Under the pieces are notes generated by a model. It had not been told where the DNA came from. It ran no database searches and saw only the letters and a list, made by a program, of their open reading frames with translations. Shown piece by piece: positions 25,601 to 36,411 of a stretch of 64,000 nucleotides of DNA. This DNA comes from Panorpa germanica (lineage: Eukaryota; Arthropoda; Insecta; Mecoptera; Panorpidae): positions 3,906,001-3,970,000 of the forward strand of contig OY783217.1 in the NCBI GenBank assembly GCA_963678705.1. The letters run 5' to 3'. Made by a program: the position numbers and the translations under genes. The first letter of the stretch is position 1. Each line of letters starts with the position of its first letter.

Positions 25601-28600
25601 TTTAATAAGAAACTATTATCTTATATTCGATAGTGTTTTCTTGCGGTTTCACTTTATGCATATATTTATTTAGCTACATTAAAAGATCACTACGCTTAAA
25701 AATTGTATATGCAGTTTACAACAAACTATTAGTAACATTAGAAAGTTAGCTGCTTTTATCAGTCACTATTTCAAGTGCGCTTCTTTTGCACGTATGATTC
25801 AATTGTATCCAGTTATAATTTATTAATAACCCGGACAAAATAAACATTTGAATTAGCTATATTTCGCATAGAGCTGAAAGTTGGTACAGACCTTGGGTAC
25901 ACTATTACAAATAAAATACTAAAAGTCCTTACCGATCGTATATCTGCAAAAAAGGTTATTCAAGATTAAAGGTCAACAAAAATGGTTTTTCCAATTTTTC
26001 CGGTAAACGGTAGGTGTTATCATAAAAATAGATCAGACCAAAGTTGTAGATCATGAAATTATCTCCAAAAATTGTTCTTATACTTTTTTTCTAAGAATCA
26101 CAATTCCTGAGATATTGCGATTCTAAAAGTCGTATTCCACATAATATGCACACATTTCCACATCACCTGTGAGGTAGTGTTCCAAGCAAACATTTTGGAG
26201 TCACTTTGACATCATATTGAAGATGCGTCATGATTTTTTTGTCATGACAGAGTTCATTTACAGTTCAGTTTCTCACAGTCTTTCATATAAAATGTCTACT
26301 TTATCGTCTACAAATGGCGAAATTACTCCACTTGTCGGAATACAAATGAAGATAAAGTTGATGCGAAGTATAATTGAAGTGAAATAGTGATAGAAACGTC
26401 ACTAAATAGGACGTTTTTTAATCTAATTTGTGGTAATGTCAATAATATACGATAAAAATTGACTATTACTGAATCAAGATAACACTATTGTGATGTTATC
26501 CTAGATATCCTTGAGCAAATGAAAGTAAAATGATCTCATAATTCTTGTATTATGTGAACCACTGTGAACATGTGTTAAGTTTATTGATGCTTTACATAAA
26601 ATATTTTAACTTGCACTTTAAATAGTTCATTTAAATCACATTGCATAACTGTGTAATTTCGGAACACTTTGTATATTCTCACAATCGTATAATTTGTATT
26701 TACAAATTACACAAACCAATATTTTAACTCATATTAAACATCCGATGGCGTGTACACATATAGGCGGGTTCAGCGTACATATTATTGTTTTCTGTGATTT
26801 AGAATCGCAATATCTCAGGAATGGTGATTTTTAGAAAAAAAGGTATAAGAACAATTTTTGTAGATAATTTCATGATCTACAACTTTCTTCTGATCTATTT
26901 TTATGATAAAACTTACCGTTTACCATAAAAATGGGAAAAACCATTTTTATTGACTTTTGACCTTGAATAACTTTTTATGCAGATGTGCGATCGGTGAGGA
27001 CTTTTAGTATTTTATTTGTAATAATGTCCCCAAGGTGTATACCAACTTTCAGCTCTATGCGAAATATAGCTAATTTACCAATATTTTATTATTTATTTTG
27101 AATGGATTACCCTAAACCCCAAACTATAGCTCTGGTTAAAGACGCACATACATACATTATATCTATTTAGATTAATTTTAATATGAATAAAATTAACATT
27201 AAATCTGTCTCTCTACTAATATTATTAATAAATATTTTCCTTTTCTAATAATTTTAAGGGATGATTTGAATGTTCAATACCAAAACCTGAGATTATAACA
27301 TTTACTAGTGATATTATAAATACAAAAACTAAAATGACATCATTCAATATAACGGCCGCTGTTTGATCTTTTTTTTTGTTGATATTTAGGCCTCCAATCA
27401 CAACAAACATTATGCCGACAATCATCTGTAGAAAATAAAAACTATTGTTTTTTATTTATTTAATTGAAATTGTGTATTATTTAAAAATAGATTGAAATCG
27501 ACATTACAAGGATAATTTGTTACTTTCACATTTGAGATCTAGAACATACAAGTCATAATATTTGATGAATCATTAAAATTTTAGCATAACATAAATATAA
27601 AAGTTTAAATTATTATGATGCAATATATTCAAGGTTTTTTTGAGGTAATCTTCATATATCTATGTAACGACTTGATTTTATTAAATTTACTGTTACGGCA
27701 ATTCATAATAATAATCAATCTAATAGAATATTGCGCCAAAATTGATATTTGTTGTTGAATTCCTTATTTACTACGATAATATGTTGTGAAATAATTAAAA
27801 TTAAACTCTTAACGATAAATAATTAAACTTTGAATCATATAAATTATATATCACTTGCCATAAATAATAATAATAACATTTAAAAATTGATAATTGATTA
27901 GTAATCAATATATTTAGCTATTGTTGGATCAAAAGCACTAATAAGTAAATTAAGAGCAGTTACTCCAAAAGAACAGCCTGTGGTAAATAAATTAATCACA
28001 TTTGCGGAGTAATGAAATTCTTTCAAATGTAGCTTGCAGTCTCGCATTAGGTTCAAAGATAGAAATATAAGTCCCATTAGTACCTGTTATCAATATTAAA
28101 CATGCTATATAGTCCAGCCGAAAAAATGAATTAGTTTTATACATAGACTTTAAAGAGACTTTTGTTTCAGGAGGGGTTTTTATTGTTTAAATATTATTAG
28201 GCTTATACTCGTATATCTTATTGATTTTAGGAAGATGGAATGGACTAAATTGTTCAAGTTGTACTTCAGACGCTTCTTTACAATACTGATTTCACAAAAT
28301 TCAGTAATAACCGGTTCTCCTAACACTGGAGTTTAAGATATCCACCATATTGGAAATTAATGTTTCCAATAGTAAATAGTAATGGACTTGTGTCCTATGT
28401 CTTAATTTCTATAAAAGTGTACTATATATTGATACTGGGTTACTAGAACCTCAAATGTTTAATTATTTTTTAATAACTCCTTATATGTTAAGAGATATTA
28501 CCAATTAAAAAAGTCATTTTGTCTTTTTAATTATTAAAGGGATTCAACGTTGTACACATTCCAAGTGCATGTGACATCACAATCCTTGTGTAATGTTACC

Positions 28601-31045
28601 AACCTTACAGCTCATAAATCTCTGCTATATGTATTTATATATCAAATATTATTTACAGCTATTTCAAGGAACAAACAAATTTCAATATTATGTCTGCCTT
28701 AGCAGGGTTAAATAAAATAAAAACGTATTATTCTTTGATTTGACTTGATTATTTGACTACCAACAGCTACAAAACATTACCACAGCACTGACCTACTCAA
28801 CAAATAACTGACGTAAAATGCATTTCACGTCATACAAATATGGCCGACCATTTCTAGCGCTAAAACTACAATTCAAACTTTTAATTGCTATATCTGACAT
28901 GCCAATACACATTTATTAACATCAATTTCAATCAACAATTGAAAAATCGACCACTAAAAAATGAGGACACAAGCCCATTTGCAATTTTTTATGTAAATTA
29001 ATTTTACTATAGTCTTGAAATACATAATTTATCCGGTTTTTCATTAACCGAAAGGATGAAAAAGTGGCTAATGGTTAATGCTTACTTTCGTGTCAAAATT
29101 TCAGTCTTCGAATGCTTCAAAATACATTAGATTCAGCGGGCCAGGCTGTCTATGACTGGACTAATAAATAAATGTAAAAAGTTGACGAGATACAAAGGTT
29201 GTAACCTACAGATATACGTCATGCTATGTAAATCAATATATAAGGTATTTTGTGTCAGGAAATAATTCTAGGAAGCGTGGTATGTATTTTATTGCGGCGT
29301 ATTGATTTTACAAAGTAGAGGCAATTAGAATAAATATTGTAGAATATAATTTATGAGTGTCGGAAAATATATAAATGGAACAAGAAAATTAATCATGGAA
29401 ATTCTATACAATGCTTTCGTGAAGAAATAATTCTATCATGATTTCCTAGAATTTTTAATTTACTTTTTTTATAATTGTAATTATAATTAATTATTTTAAA
29501 GTAGGATAACTTTCCGAGAAAATTCGAAATCTAATTTATCTAATTTATTAAAGATTAAATTAATACTTACTTGAAGAATTATTGAAATTGAGATTAAAGT
29601 CAACATTAAAGTATAAAACTCATGTTTTTCGCCAACTTGCAGAATGTATTTAAGTTGACTCGCATTTGCTGTTAAAAGGGCAATGTCTAGCATCCCCTGA
29701 GCTATAGTTTTCTTTGTCGCATACCGATTTGCATCCAGGAGCTTCATCTGAAAGAGAAAATATTTGTATTCGTCATATAATAATCGTTATTGTACTAGCT
29801 ATATACTTAATCTTTTTATAACCCAGTAAACATTTTGGAGTAAATTCTACTTAATTTCTATTACGTATCATGAATTTTTTGTCTGGAACGTGTTCGTTTT
29901 CTATTCAGTCGTTCAAAGGAAAGGTCCTTTTTATGAGCTACAGACATTGCAACGACGGTTCACTGCTGAATTAAAAGCGGAGTAGGTTTATGATTTATGA
30001 CCGGATAATAAAAATATACCCATGTGGGAAAGAAACAGAAATACTTAATGAATGATGTTGGAAAAAGAAAGAATATTATTATGAAAAACTAACACAAAAT
30101 CTGTGACAGGTAGAGAACTTGTAAAGCGTTAGAATAGAATTGTACGAGTGACTCGAACTTCACCAAATTGTTTACTGGGAATCTAGTATTAGTGACAGTA
30201 ATTAAATTGCATGTCTTGTCTCATCTTATTCTTTATTAGCATTATCATAGGTTTTCTTATCAGTATCATCTGCAATTGACGATTAATGTTCAAAGAATGT
30301 GATAAAATACCCATCAATGATCCTTTCTTTGTTATTGCTCAAAATCTTACAAGTCCAATCATGCGAAATATTTTTATAATATCCCAGTAAACAATTTGGT
30401 GAAGTGCCCTATTTAGTGACGTTTCTATCACTATTTCACTTCAATTATAGTTCGCATCAACTTTATCTTCATTTGTATTCCGACAGGTGGAGTAATTTCG
30501 CCATCTGTAGCCGATAAAGTAGACATTTTATATGAAAAAATGTGATTTTATATGTCAAAGTGACTCCAAAATGTTTACTGGGATATTTAAATATTGGTAT
30601 TTTTTTTTTGTTATTACTTATTGGCATTTAATACCAATGATTTAAAATCGAATTATTTTGTTCATTTCTGTTCAGACTGTTTTTGTTCTTCTTTAAAAAA
30701 TCACAACACAAATATAACATTTACGTAAGTTATAAAAAACATTAAGTACTGTTTTTAAAAGCAGATATTTACAAATGCATTGTTCGTACAAATAATATAT
30801 CGGCAAGTGAGAAACAGCACATCTTTTGTACATTGATACATACACAAATATATATCCACAAAAGTTAAAAAAAAATTGCTAAAACTTACTAAAAAATCAC
30901 TTACACCAAGAAAATCAGGGTCATCTTTTGAATTATTTTCTACTTCTTGACCCGAATCTGGTTTATCCTTACCAACTTTATCAGGTATGGAAGATGTACT
31001 AGGTCCAGCGAAATTATCATAAGTAAATATTTGTTTAGAATTCAT
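22409..31045 (-). CDS. Ninjurin gene with an array of alternative last exons
   Basis: Ninjurins are small two-pass membrane proteins; vertebrate NINJ1 oligomerises to rupture the plasma membrane during lytic death, and insect members act in stress and tissue remodelling. Exon 1 (about 30905-31045) and exon 2 (29571-29747) give an acidic N-terminus and the family signature (Y-A-T-K-K, then M-L-D-I-A-L-L-T-A-N-A-S-Q-L-K). Exon 2 ends after a Gln codon at a phase-0 donor, in the middle of the first membrane helix. Downstream on the same strand are five exons with an acceptor, matching phase 0, the remainder of helix 1, a loop, a second membrane helix and a stop: 27898-28083, 27225-27425, 25309-25512, 24710-24946 and 22409-22645. 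Predicted isoforms are about 167, 172, 173 and 184 aa. Which Drosophila paralogue (NijA, B or C) it matches is not decided. Confidence 0.85.
22839..23632 (+). pseudogene. Broken mute fragment (exon 14 end, exon 15 start fused to exon 20 end)
   Basis: Within the duplication, exon 15 (from about 23296) is joined by the deletion to the last part of exon 20 near 23431-23432. Exon 15's frame meets TGA at the junction (TTT CAA TGA), while the SANT domain continues in another frame, open from about 23393 to the stop at 23630-23632. The PAH-like region, Cys cluster and most of exon 20 are absent. A few amino-acid changes have accumulated in the SANT part (for example a Cys where the parent has Tyr before Q-V-I-M-N). 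It is most simply a non-functional remnant, though exon 14 with its donor survives and could act as a splice decoy for mute. Confidence 0.8.
24710..24946 (-). CDS. Ninjurin alternative last exon d, copy 2
   Basis: Acceptor ACTTTTAG, phase 0, 78 residues. It starts I-L-Q-G-I-L-C-V-V-M-G-T-A-L-S, continues with a charged loop (N-E-K-E-E-Q-K), TM2 ending N-V-V-I-S-A-F-D, and a 25-residue tail with a stop at 24710-24712. It lies inside the tandem duplication and encodes exactly the same protein as the exon at 22409-22645; the one coding difference seen (GTA versus GTT, Val) is silent. Confidence 0.72.
   Translation of the reverse strand: MLQGILCVVMGTALSINEKEEQKTAEKCNNICLCINIISVAVNVVISAFDMKETDTFLNADTNKVLADSVNSIIKHQS
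25309..25512 (-). CDS. Ninjurin alternative last exon c (divergent)
   Basis: Acceptor TTGGTTAG, phase 0, 67 residues. It starts V-V-A-A-I-L-A-A-I-L-T-V-L-S-L, then an acidic/Gln loop, the motif A-A-I-L-N-H, and a second hydrophobic helix ending C-D-I-I-K-M-N-F-G. The N-[LV]-[LI]-I-S-[AG]-F motif shared by the other exons is replaced. Its base composition is more GC-rich than its neighbours. It may be specialised or drifting. Confidence 0.65.
   Translation of the reverse strand, partial: VVAAILAAILTVLSLHDGEQPRQMAAILNHVALGFVTGALFCDIIKMNFGLDPAIRIYNLTLPTIKP
25851..27075. mobile_element. 1.2-kb element with terminal inverted repeats of about 285 bp
   Basis: The left arm (25851 to about 26136) starts AATTAGCTATATTTCGCATA; the right arm (about 26795-27075) is its inverse complement at roughly 90% identity by eye. 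The arms enclose about 660 bp holding a second, shorter inverted-repeat element. No transposase frame is visible. It resembles a fold-back or long-TIR non-autonomous transposon and lies between ninjurin last exons b and c. Confidence 0.75.
26180..26415 (-). mobile_element. Nested MITE of the CCCAGTAAACA family (decayed)
   Basis: This segment (AAACATTTTGGAGTCACTTTGACA onward, in the inverted sense, to CGTCACTAAATAGGACG) matches the interior of the element at 30382-30592 read on the other strand. The shared part includes the blocks ACTTTATCGTCTACA and AGTGATAGAAACGTCACTA. It has been inserted into, or captured by, the long-TIR element. Confidence 0.6.
27225..27425 (-). CDS. Ninjurin alternative last exon b
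   Basis: Acceptor TTCTACAG, phase 0, 66 residues. It begins M-I-V-G-I-M-F-V-V-I-G-G-L-N, has a Lys-rich loop (N-I-N-K-K-K-D-Q), then TM2 ending N-V-I-I-S-G-F-G, then an H/E/K-rich tail. It is closest of the four to the vertebrate arrangement, with L-N at the end of TM1 and F-G at the end of TM2. Confidence 0.78.
   Translation of the reverse strand: MIVGIMFVVIGGLNINKKKDQTAAVILNDVILVFVFIISLVNVIISGFGIEHSNHPLKLLEKENIY
27898..28083 (-). CDS. Ninjurin alternative last exon a
   Basis: Acceptor TAACAG, phase 0. It encodes 61 residues: V-L-M-G-L-I-F-L-S-L-N-L completing TM1, a charged loop (R-D-C-K-L-H-L-K-E), then a second hydrophobic helix ending N-L-L-I-S-A-F-D, followed by a short tail and TAA at 27898-27900. 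The N-[LIV]-[LI]-I-S-A-F motif corresponds to N-I-F-I-T-A-F in vertebrate ninjurin TM2. It contains no upstream ATG of use, so it makes sense only as a spliced last exon. Confidence 0.75.
   Translation of the reverse strand, partial: VLMGLIFLSLNLMRDCKLHLKEFHYSANVINLFTTGCSFGVTALNLLISAFDPTIAKYIDY
28381..28979 (+). mobile_element. Family 1 TIR element, copy C
   Basis: Same orientation and content as copy A, with ATGGACTTGTGTCCT on the left and the family terminus on the right. An interior stretch near 28880 lacks about 30 bp present in copy A. It lies in the ninjurin intron between exon 2 and last exon a. Confidence 0.8.
29571..29747 (-). CDS. Ninjurin exon 2 (family signature, amphipathic helices and first half of TM1)
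   Basis: This 59-codon exon lies between acceptor CTTTCAG and donor GTAAGT. It carries A-N-R-Y-A-T-K-K-T, M-L-D-I-A-L-L-T-A-N-A-S-Q-L-K and the hydrophobic run F-Y-T-L-M-L-T-L-I-S-I-S-I-I-L-Q. In NINJ1 the region before this hydrophobic run forms the amphipathic helices needed for membrane rupture; it is constant in all isoforms here. The first codon is ATG, so an internal start could give N-terminally shortened protein. Reading on through the donor gives only 24 further residues before a stop. Confidence 0.9.
29823..30181. mobile_element. MITE of the CCCAGTAAACA family, longer copy
   Basis: The left end ACCCAGTAAACATTTTGGAG and the right end CTTCACCAAATTGTTTACTGGGA match in inverse the two ends of the element at 30382-30592. 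The interior of about 320 bp differs. It lies in ninjurin intron 1. Confidence 0.6.
30382..30592. mobile_element. MITE with TCCCAGTAAACA termini and TA target duplication
   Basis: The termini TCCCAGTAAACA and TGTTTACTGGGA are exact inverse complements, flanked by TA on both sides. The 211-bp length, lack of coding capacity and TA duplication suggest a Tc1/mariner-type MITE. It lies in ninjurin intron 1. Confidence 0.75.
30905..31045 (-). CDS. Ninjurin exon 1 (N-terminal cytoplasmic or extracellular tail)
   Basis: ATG at 31043-31045. The exon encodes 47 residues rich in Asp, Ser, Lys and Pro, ending D-D-P-D-F-L-G before a GTAAGT donor. A second GTAAGT 15 bp further in frame would extend it to 30890 and add V-S-D-F-L. 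Both donors leave phase 0, so exon 2 can join either way. The acidic, unstructured character matches ninjurin N-termini, which are poorly conserved. Confidence 0.7.
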
Positions 31046-31773
31046 TATTTAAATAATTTTATATTACGTTTAATAAATTGAAACACTTTCAGCTGTTTAC
31101 TGTTTGTTCTTTGCACTAAGACTGATTTCCTAATTCAATGACATACGAGTAGGTAGTATTGTGTATTTTAGATTTAATCTTTGTTTATTATCTATAAAAT
31201 TATCTCTTTATAATTTATTACGTATTTATATAAAAATATAAACTATATATTATTGACAATACCCTTAGAGATAACTATTTTTATTGTTTTTAAGATATGA
31301 TCATTTGACCACGTCTTTACTTGATGTGTACTGCAGTATTTTGTGTCTGGACTAAATTGTTAGATCGTTTTCTTTGTTTGACATACTGTTCATCATTACT
31401 ATAGCGACCATGAATATTTGTTTCTAAAACGGAACTAGGTATGATAAAATTGCATGTCAACCCGCTTAGCACAGTTCAACATTTAATACATTTATTTATT
31501 AATTAATAAATCAATATCAGCATCACGGATAAATCAATCTGGATAAAAATTTAAACAATTAAAACATGTATGTTATGTGTTTTCGCATTCTAAACCTGTG
31601 TAGACGATATAAATATTCGAAATAGATTTTGTCATTCTAGCAGCTGCGGTATTAGAAGAGATACATAGAGGGCAAAATTTAATACAAGCATTAAATATTA
31701 ATTTTATTAAATATCACATTTTTGTCGTTTTCAATCCATTGACCGAATTAATGAGCTTTTATTGTATAACACT

Positions 31774-32391
31774 AATGGGCTTGTGTCCTCATTTTTTAGT
31801 GGTCGATTTTTCAATTGTTGATTGAAATTGATAATAAATGTGTATTGGCGTGTCTATTTTATTAAATATCTAAATGTTGACGGAGATATAGCAATTAAAA
31901 ATTTGAATTGTAGTTTTAGCGCTAGAAATGGTAGGCCATATTTGTATGACGTGAAATGCCTCTTAACGTCAGTTATTTGTTGAGTAGGTCAGTGCTGTGG
32001 TAATGTTCTGTAGCTGTTGATAGTCAAATAATCAAGTCAAGTCAAAGAATAATAAGTTTTTATTTTATTTAACCCTGCTAAGGCTCACATAATATTGAAA
32101 TTTGATTGTTCCTTGAAATAGCTGTAAATAATATTTGATATTTTGATATATAAATACATATAACAGAGATTTATGATCTGTAAGGTTGGTAACCTTACAA
32201 AAGGATTGTGATGTGTACAACGTTGAATCCCTTTAATAATTAAAGAGACAAAATGACTTTTTTAATTGTTAATATCTCTTAACATATAAGGAGTTATTAA
32301 AAAATAATTGAACATTTGAGGTTCTAGTAACCCACTTTATCAATATATAGTACACTTTTATAGAAATTAAGACATAGGACACAAGTCCATT
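31774..32391 (-). mobile_element. Family 1 TIR element, copy D (full length)
   Basis: Bounded by ATGGGCTTGTGTCCT and a one-base variant of its inverse complement, in the opposite orientation to copy A. About 618 bp long, close to copy A throughout. Confidence 0.8.
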
Positions 32392-32890
32392 GGAATTATT
32401 TAGAGTTGATCACAACAGTTATAATAAAACTGGTAACTAGATAAAATTCCTCTTTCAACACGAGTGAATAACATCTTTGTAAATAAATATATTTGGGATA
32501 ATACGCAAAACTTCTGATCTATTGATATAATATAAAAAAACAATCAGTTTGTCTACTTTACATATATGTAGTTTGTTGTTTTTCTAATTTAATTAATTAC
32601 CTATATAAAGGAAACAATAATATGCATGCTATCTATAAGTTGATTGTTTTTATAGATTATCGGATTACTCAGCACGAGGCAATGTTCTTTACGAACAAGA
32701 TTAAACATGACATGACTAACGTGATTGTTGTACATACGACTATTAAATAATAAAATAACAATTTACTAAATTGTTTATTAGTTAACTAATATAACTACTT
32801 GTATTCTTATAGATATATTTTGTTACGTTAGACAGCAAACTGTCGTACAACGCACTATAGGAAACAAAAGACAATACATCCGCTAAACTC

Positions 32891-33542
32891 AATGGGCTTA
32901 TTTATGTCCTATATATTGATAAAGCTGGTTACTAGAACCTCAAATGTCCAATTATTTTTTATTAGCTCCTTATATTTCAGGAGATATTAATAATTAAAAA
33001 AGTCATTTTTTCTATTTAATTATTAAAAGGATTCAACGTTGGACAACATTCCAACTGCATTTGACATCACAGCCGCTAGTTACTATCTCTTTTATACAAC
33101 AGAGTGTAAAAGAGATAGCATATTCAAGATAGAACTCTGGCAAGTTTACAGGTTACCAACCTTACAGCTCATAAATCTCGGCCATATGTATTTATATATC
33201 AAAATATCAAATATTATTTACAGCTATTTCAAGGAACAATAAAATTCCAATATTATGTCTGTCGTAACAGAGTAAAATAAAATAAAAACTTAGACTTGAC
33301 TTGATTATTTCGACTACCAACGGCTACAAAACATTACCACAGCACTGACCTACTCAACAAATAACTGACGTTAAAATTTATTTCACGTCATACAAATATG
33401 GCCGACCATTTCTAGCGCTAAAACTACAATTCAAATTTTTAATTGCTATATCTCCGTCAACATTTAGATATTTAAAAAAATAGACACGCCAATACACATT
33501 TATTAACATCAATTTCAATCAACCATTAAAAAATGAGCCCAT
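32891..33542 (+). mobile_element. Family 1 TIR element, copy E (degraded, with an insert)
   Basis: The termini are eroded (ATGGGCTTATTTATGTCC on the left, AAAATGAGCCCAT on the right, missing the GGACACA block). A unique insert of about 80 bp near 33070-33150 contains a 12-bp stem, CTATCTCTTTTA with its inverse TAAAAGAGATAG. An open frame crosses the insert but is not a gene. Confidence 0.7.
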
Positions 33543-36411
33543 ATGTAAGATTAATTGAATTATTTAGATTACATACCAACAGTTATTTTTTAACATAAAT
33601 TTATGTTCTTTAACGTTAATAAAACATAAAAAAATTTATTCAAGATTATATAGTGTTACATATTAAATGAATATATTAGTAACAGATTTTGCATTTATGT
33701 AATGACTGTATATAACAGATATGTAAAACTTTCGGTAAATGTAAAGCGTAACGTTTATGTGTTTAGCGGGTAGCTTGATATTTATCTGCTACGTTATAAA
33801 TCATTGACATTCAATACAAAATAAATTCCCGTATATAAATAATTATGTCATAAAAACATGTTCTCATTAAATATCTCTTTTAGGAAAAACTATGTACAAT
33901 TTGTCAGTGCTGTATATATCGATTAAACAAAGGTATTGCCACTAATGCCAGTCGTTGTGTGATAGAATTGCAGGCCTCACAAAGGAAGTATGCTTTGATG
34001 CATTTGAATGGTTGCATATGTATGAGTAATTTGTAATTTCCTTTGCGATTTCTGTATTTGTCATTGAGTAATTGAATTTATTCTTTTATTAACTACTATA
34101 CAATGTGCCACTCAGATTGTTAGCTCATTAAATATATTTGGTATGCTGACTTATAGGCATTGTAATCTTAAATTTAATTCTCGATCAAAAATAGTAAATT
34201 AGGAATAGCCTTGCAATATTTAAACATATTTTTTGTACTAAAATTAAACTTTTAGAAGAATTAGTTTTTATTTTTTTAATAAATAAAATTAATACCTACT
34301 TAAATTTGTTACACAGTGCATAAAAATTATGCAGAACTGTCTGACTCTCAATAAATAGTGCCACTATTGAGAAATCCTTAATATTTTTAGATAGTACCAA
34401 CCTTCAAACACTATGTGTTAATATTTCATGATGATGCTACTTTTGTAATTTTCAAAACAATGGAAAAATTTAAATTTCGTGTGTTGATAAAGCATTGCTT
34501 TTTAAGAGGAAGAAATACTGTTCAAGCAAAGCAATGACTTGATAAGTGCTATTCGGACAATGGACTATTTAAGTCGATATTCTTAGTTATCGCGGTCGAG
34601 TCTTGATTTTATCACAAGTGAAAATTACTACACAAAATAACAGAAAGGCATTAAGTAAGGTTTTTTAATATAGGTAGTTTTAACTTAGGTTTATTTATGA
34701 TTCTATCTTTATTACCCAGTGAAAATATATTCTGATTCCAGAATCGAACCGGAAAGCACAACACACTAGCGTTAACCATATCGTAATTGAAAAACCTTAC
34801 CTTGAAATAACCGAACTATACATTGTTTCACTTTTTTAATCTGAATTTATTGTATTACAAATTTCTGAGTTTAAATTAGTATCAAAAATTCTTACCCCAT
34901 CCTGTTCTTGTCTCAAGAATTCTGGAGAAATCGAAGCCATATTTATTTAGGTAGTTTTTATAAAAAATATAATTTAATAAAAAATAAAAATAATTTTTTA
35001 GTTATATAAAATATTCTGTTAACTAGTAAAACGTTTAAAAAATATATTTATTAAAATATGTCTCGTAATATCGAAGTCATTTCACTCAGTAATCTGAAAT
35101 CAGACTATTGGTGTAGTGACAGGCTGCATGGGTTTAACGTGTTGTACATTTGCGTTAGTGGTGTGGCACCGACATAAAAATATTGATGAATTGCTAAACA
35201 ACATTAAAAAAATAACGACACACAAAACAATGTATTTGCTTGTCCTTATATATATCACACTTTAAAGCTAAATATATTTCGATGTAAACGAAATTGTATC
35301 GAACAGAACATATATTTATTTTTCTTCTGGACATCACTTTCTTTGTACGTATAGGACTCTGTGTACATGTATATTACCATGGCGATGAGTGACTCAACTC
35401 ATACTCCGTTGTGAACAGCAACAAAGAAAGGTATTTAAGGTTATGTTGAAAGAATATTTTAATTTTACCAATGTATTTAAATCTTTGTTGCATTATGTTT
35501 TTTGCTGGGATATATTTAATATATGATAGACATAGTAAGAGTCTGAAAATGGAATATGTTTTTTATTTTGACTGTTATTTGCATACCTGTGCGATAGCAA
35601 CGCCAAATTATTTAGGAACTATTGGGGGTACATTGTTTTTAATTTTTGTTTAAAGTTATTTTGTTAGTGTGTAAGACATTAAACAAATTTAGTTTTGATT
35701 ATTTAAAATTAGGTTATATATACATATTTTAAGCAGGTTATAATTAGATATTTACAAAGAAAAATAATAAACATTTATACTTGAAATTAATATTTACATA
35801 TATTCAACTTTTGATTCTTTGCCACAAATAAAATGGTCTAAGCATATTAAATCTGGTAGATACATCGACAAAACAAAATTATTATTTAATTCTCCCCACC
35901 GAAATATTTAATTTCATTATAAAGAGTTAGATTATATATTGTAGCAATTCTTTTTCTCTCTTCAGTGAAACTTTGCTTCAACTTTCAATTTTGTAATTGA
36001 ACATTCATATTTCATTTATTTAATTATTTTAGGTATTATTCTAATACACTAAATTTCCTTTTTTTAATCTCATTTATCCGTAGCTTATGCTGTTATTTGC
36101 TTTTACGTTCCATACTATGTAATATGCTTAAGCAATGAGATATTTTTCAGAAAACAAGGCGTCGCTGCTTTATTTGCCATACAAATATAACAACTAAGTA
36201 AATAAATTGTTTTCTTTCATGAAAATTCAAAATTTTGAATAAAACTAGATTTTGTTTTTTTTATTTGAATATTTCCATTTTAATAATTTTATCAAATTGA
36301 TACTTTTTGGTTAGAAAAGCATTATAGTTTGTGTTAAGATATTTTATTATTAATATTTTTATATCCATTAATTGAAAACTCGTGAAGTATAATAAATACG
36401 CAAAAGTGACG

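Larger units (their letters stand above)
31046..36411. other. Intergenic region between ninjurin and the LRRGUK cluster
   Basis: The first few hundred bases should hold the ninjurin promoter (minus strand) and the last few hundred the promoter of the first LRRGUK-like gene. Between are two copies of the family 1 TIR element and a tRNA-like relic near 34735. Short open frames at 33039-33242 (inside a transposon) and 35471-35653 show no domain or composition that supports a gene. Confidence 0.5.

Noticed and set aside
33039-33242. 67-aa plus-strand frame
   Set aside because: It runs through the degraded copy E of the TIR element and its insert.
35471-35653. 60-aa hydrophobic plus-strand frame
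   Set aside because: Composition fits AT-rich noise; there is no family motif, splice context or neighbour that supports it.
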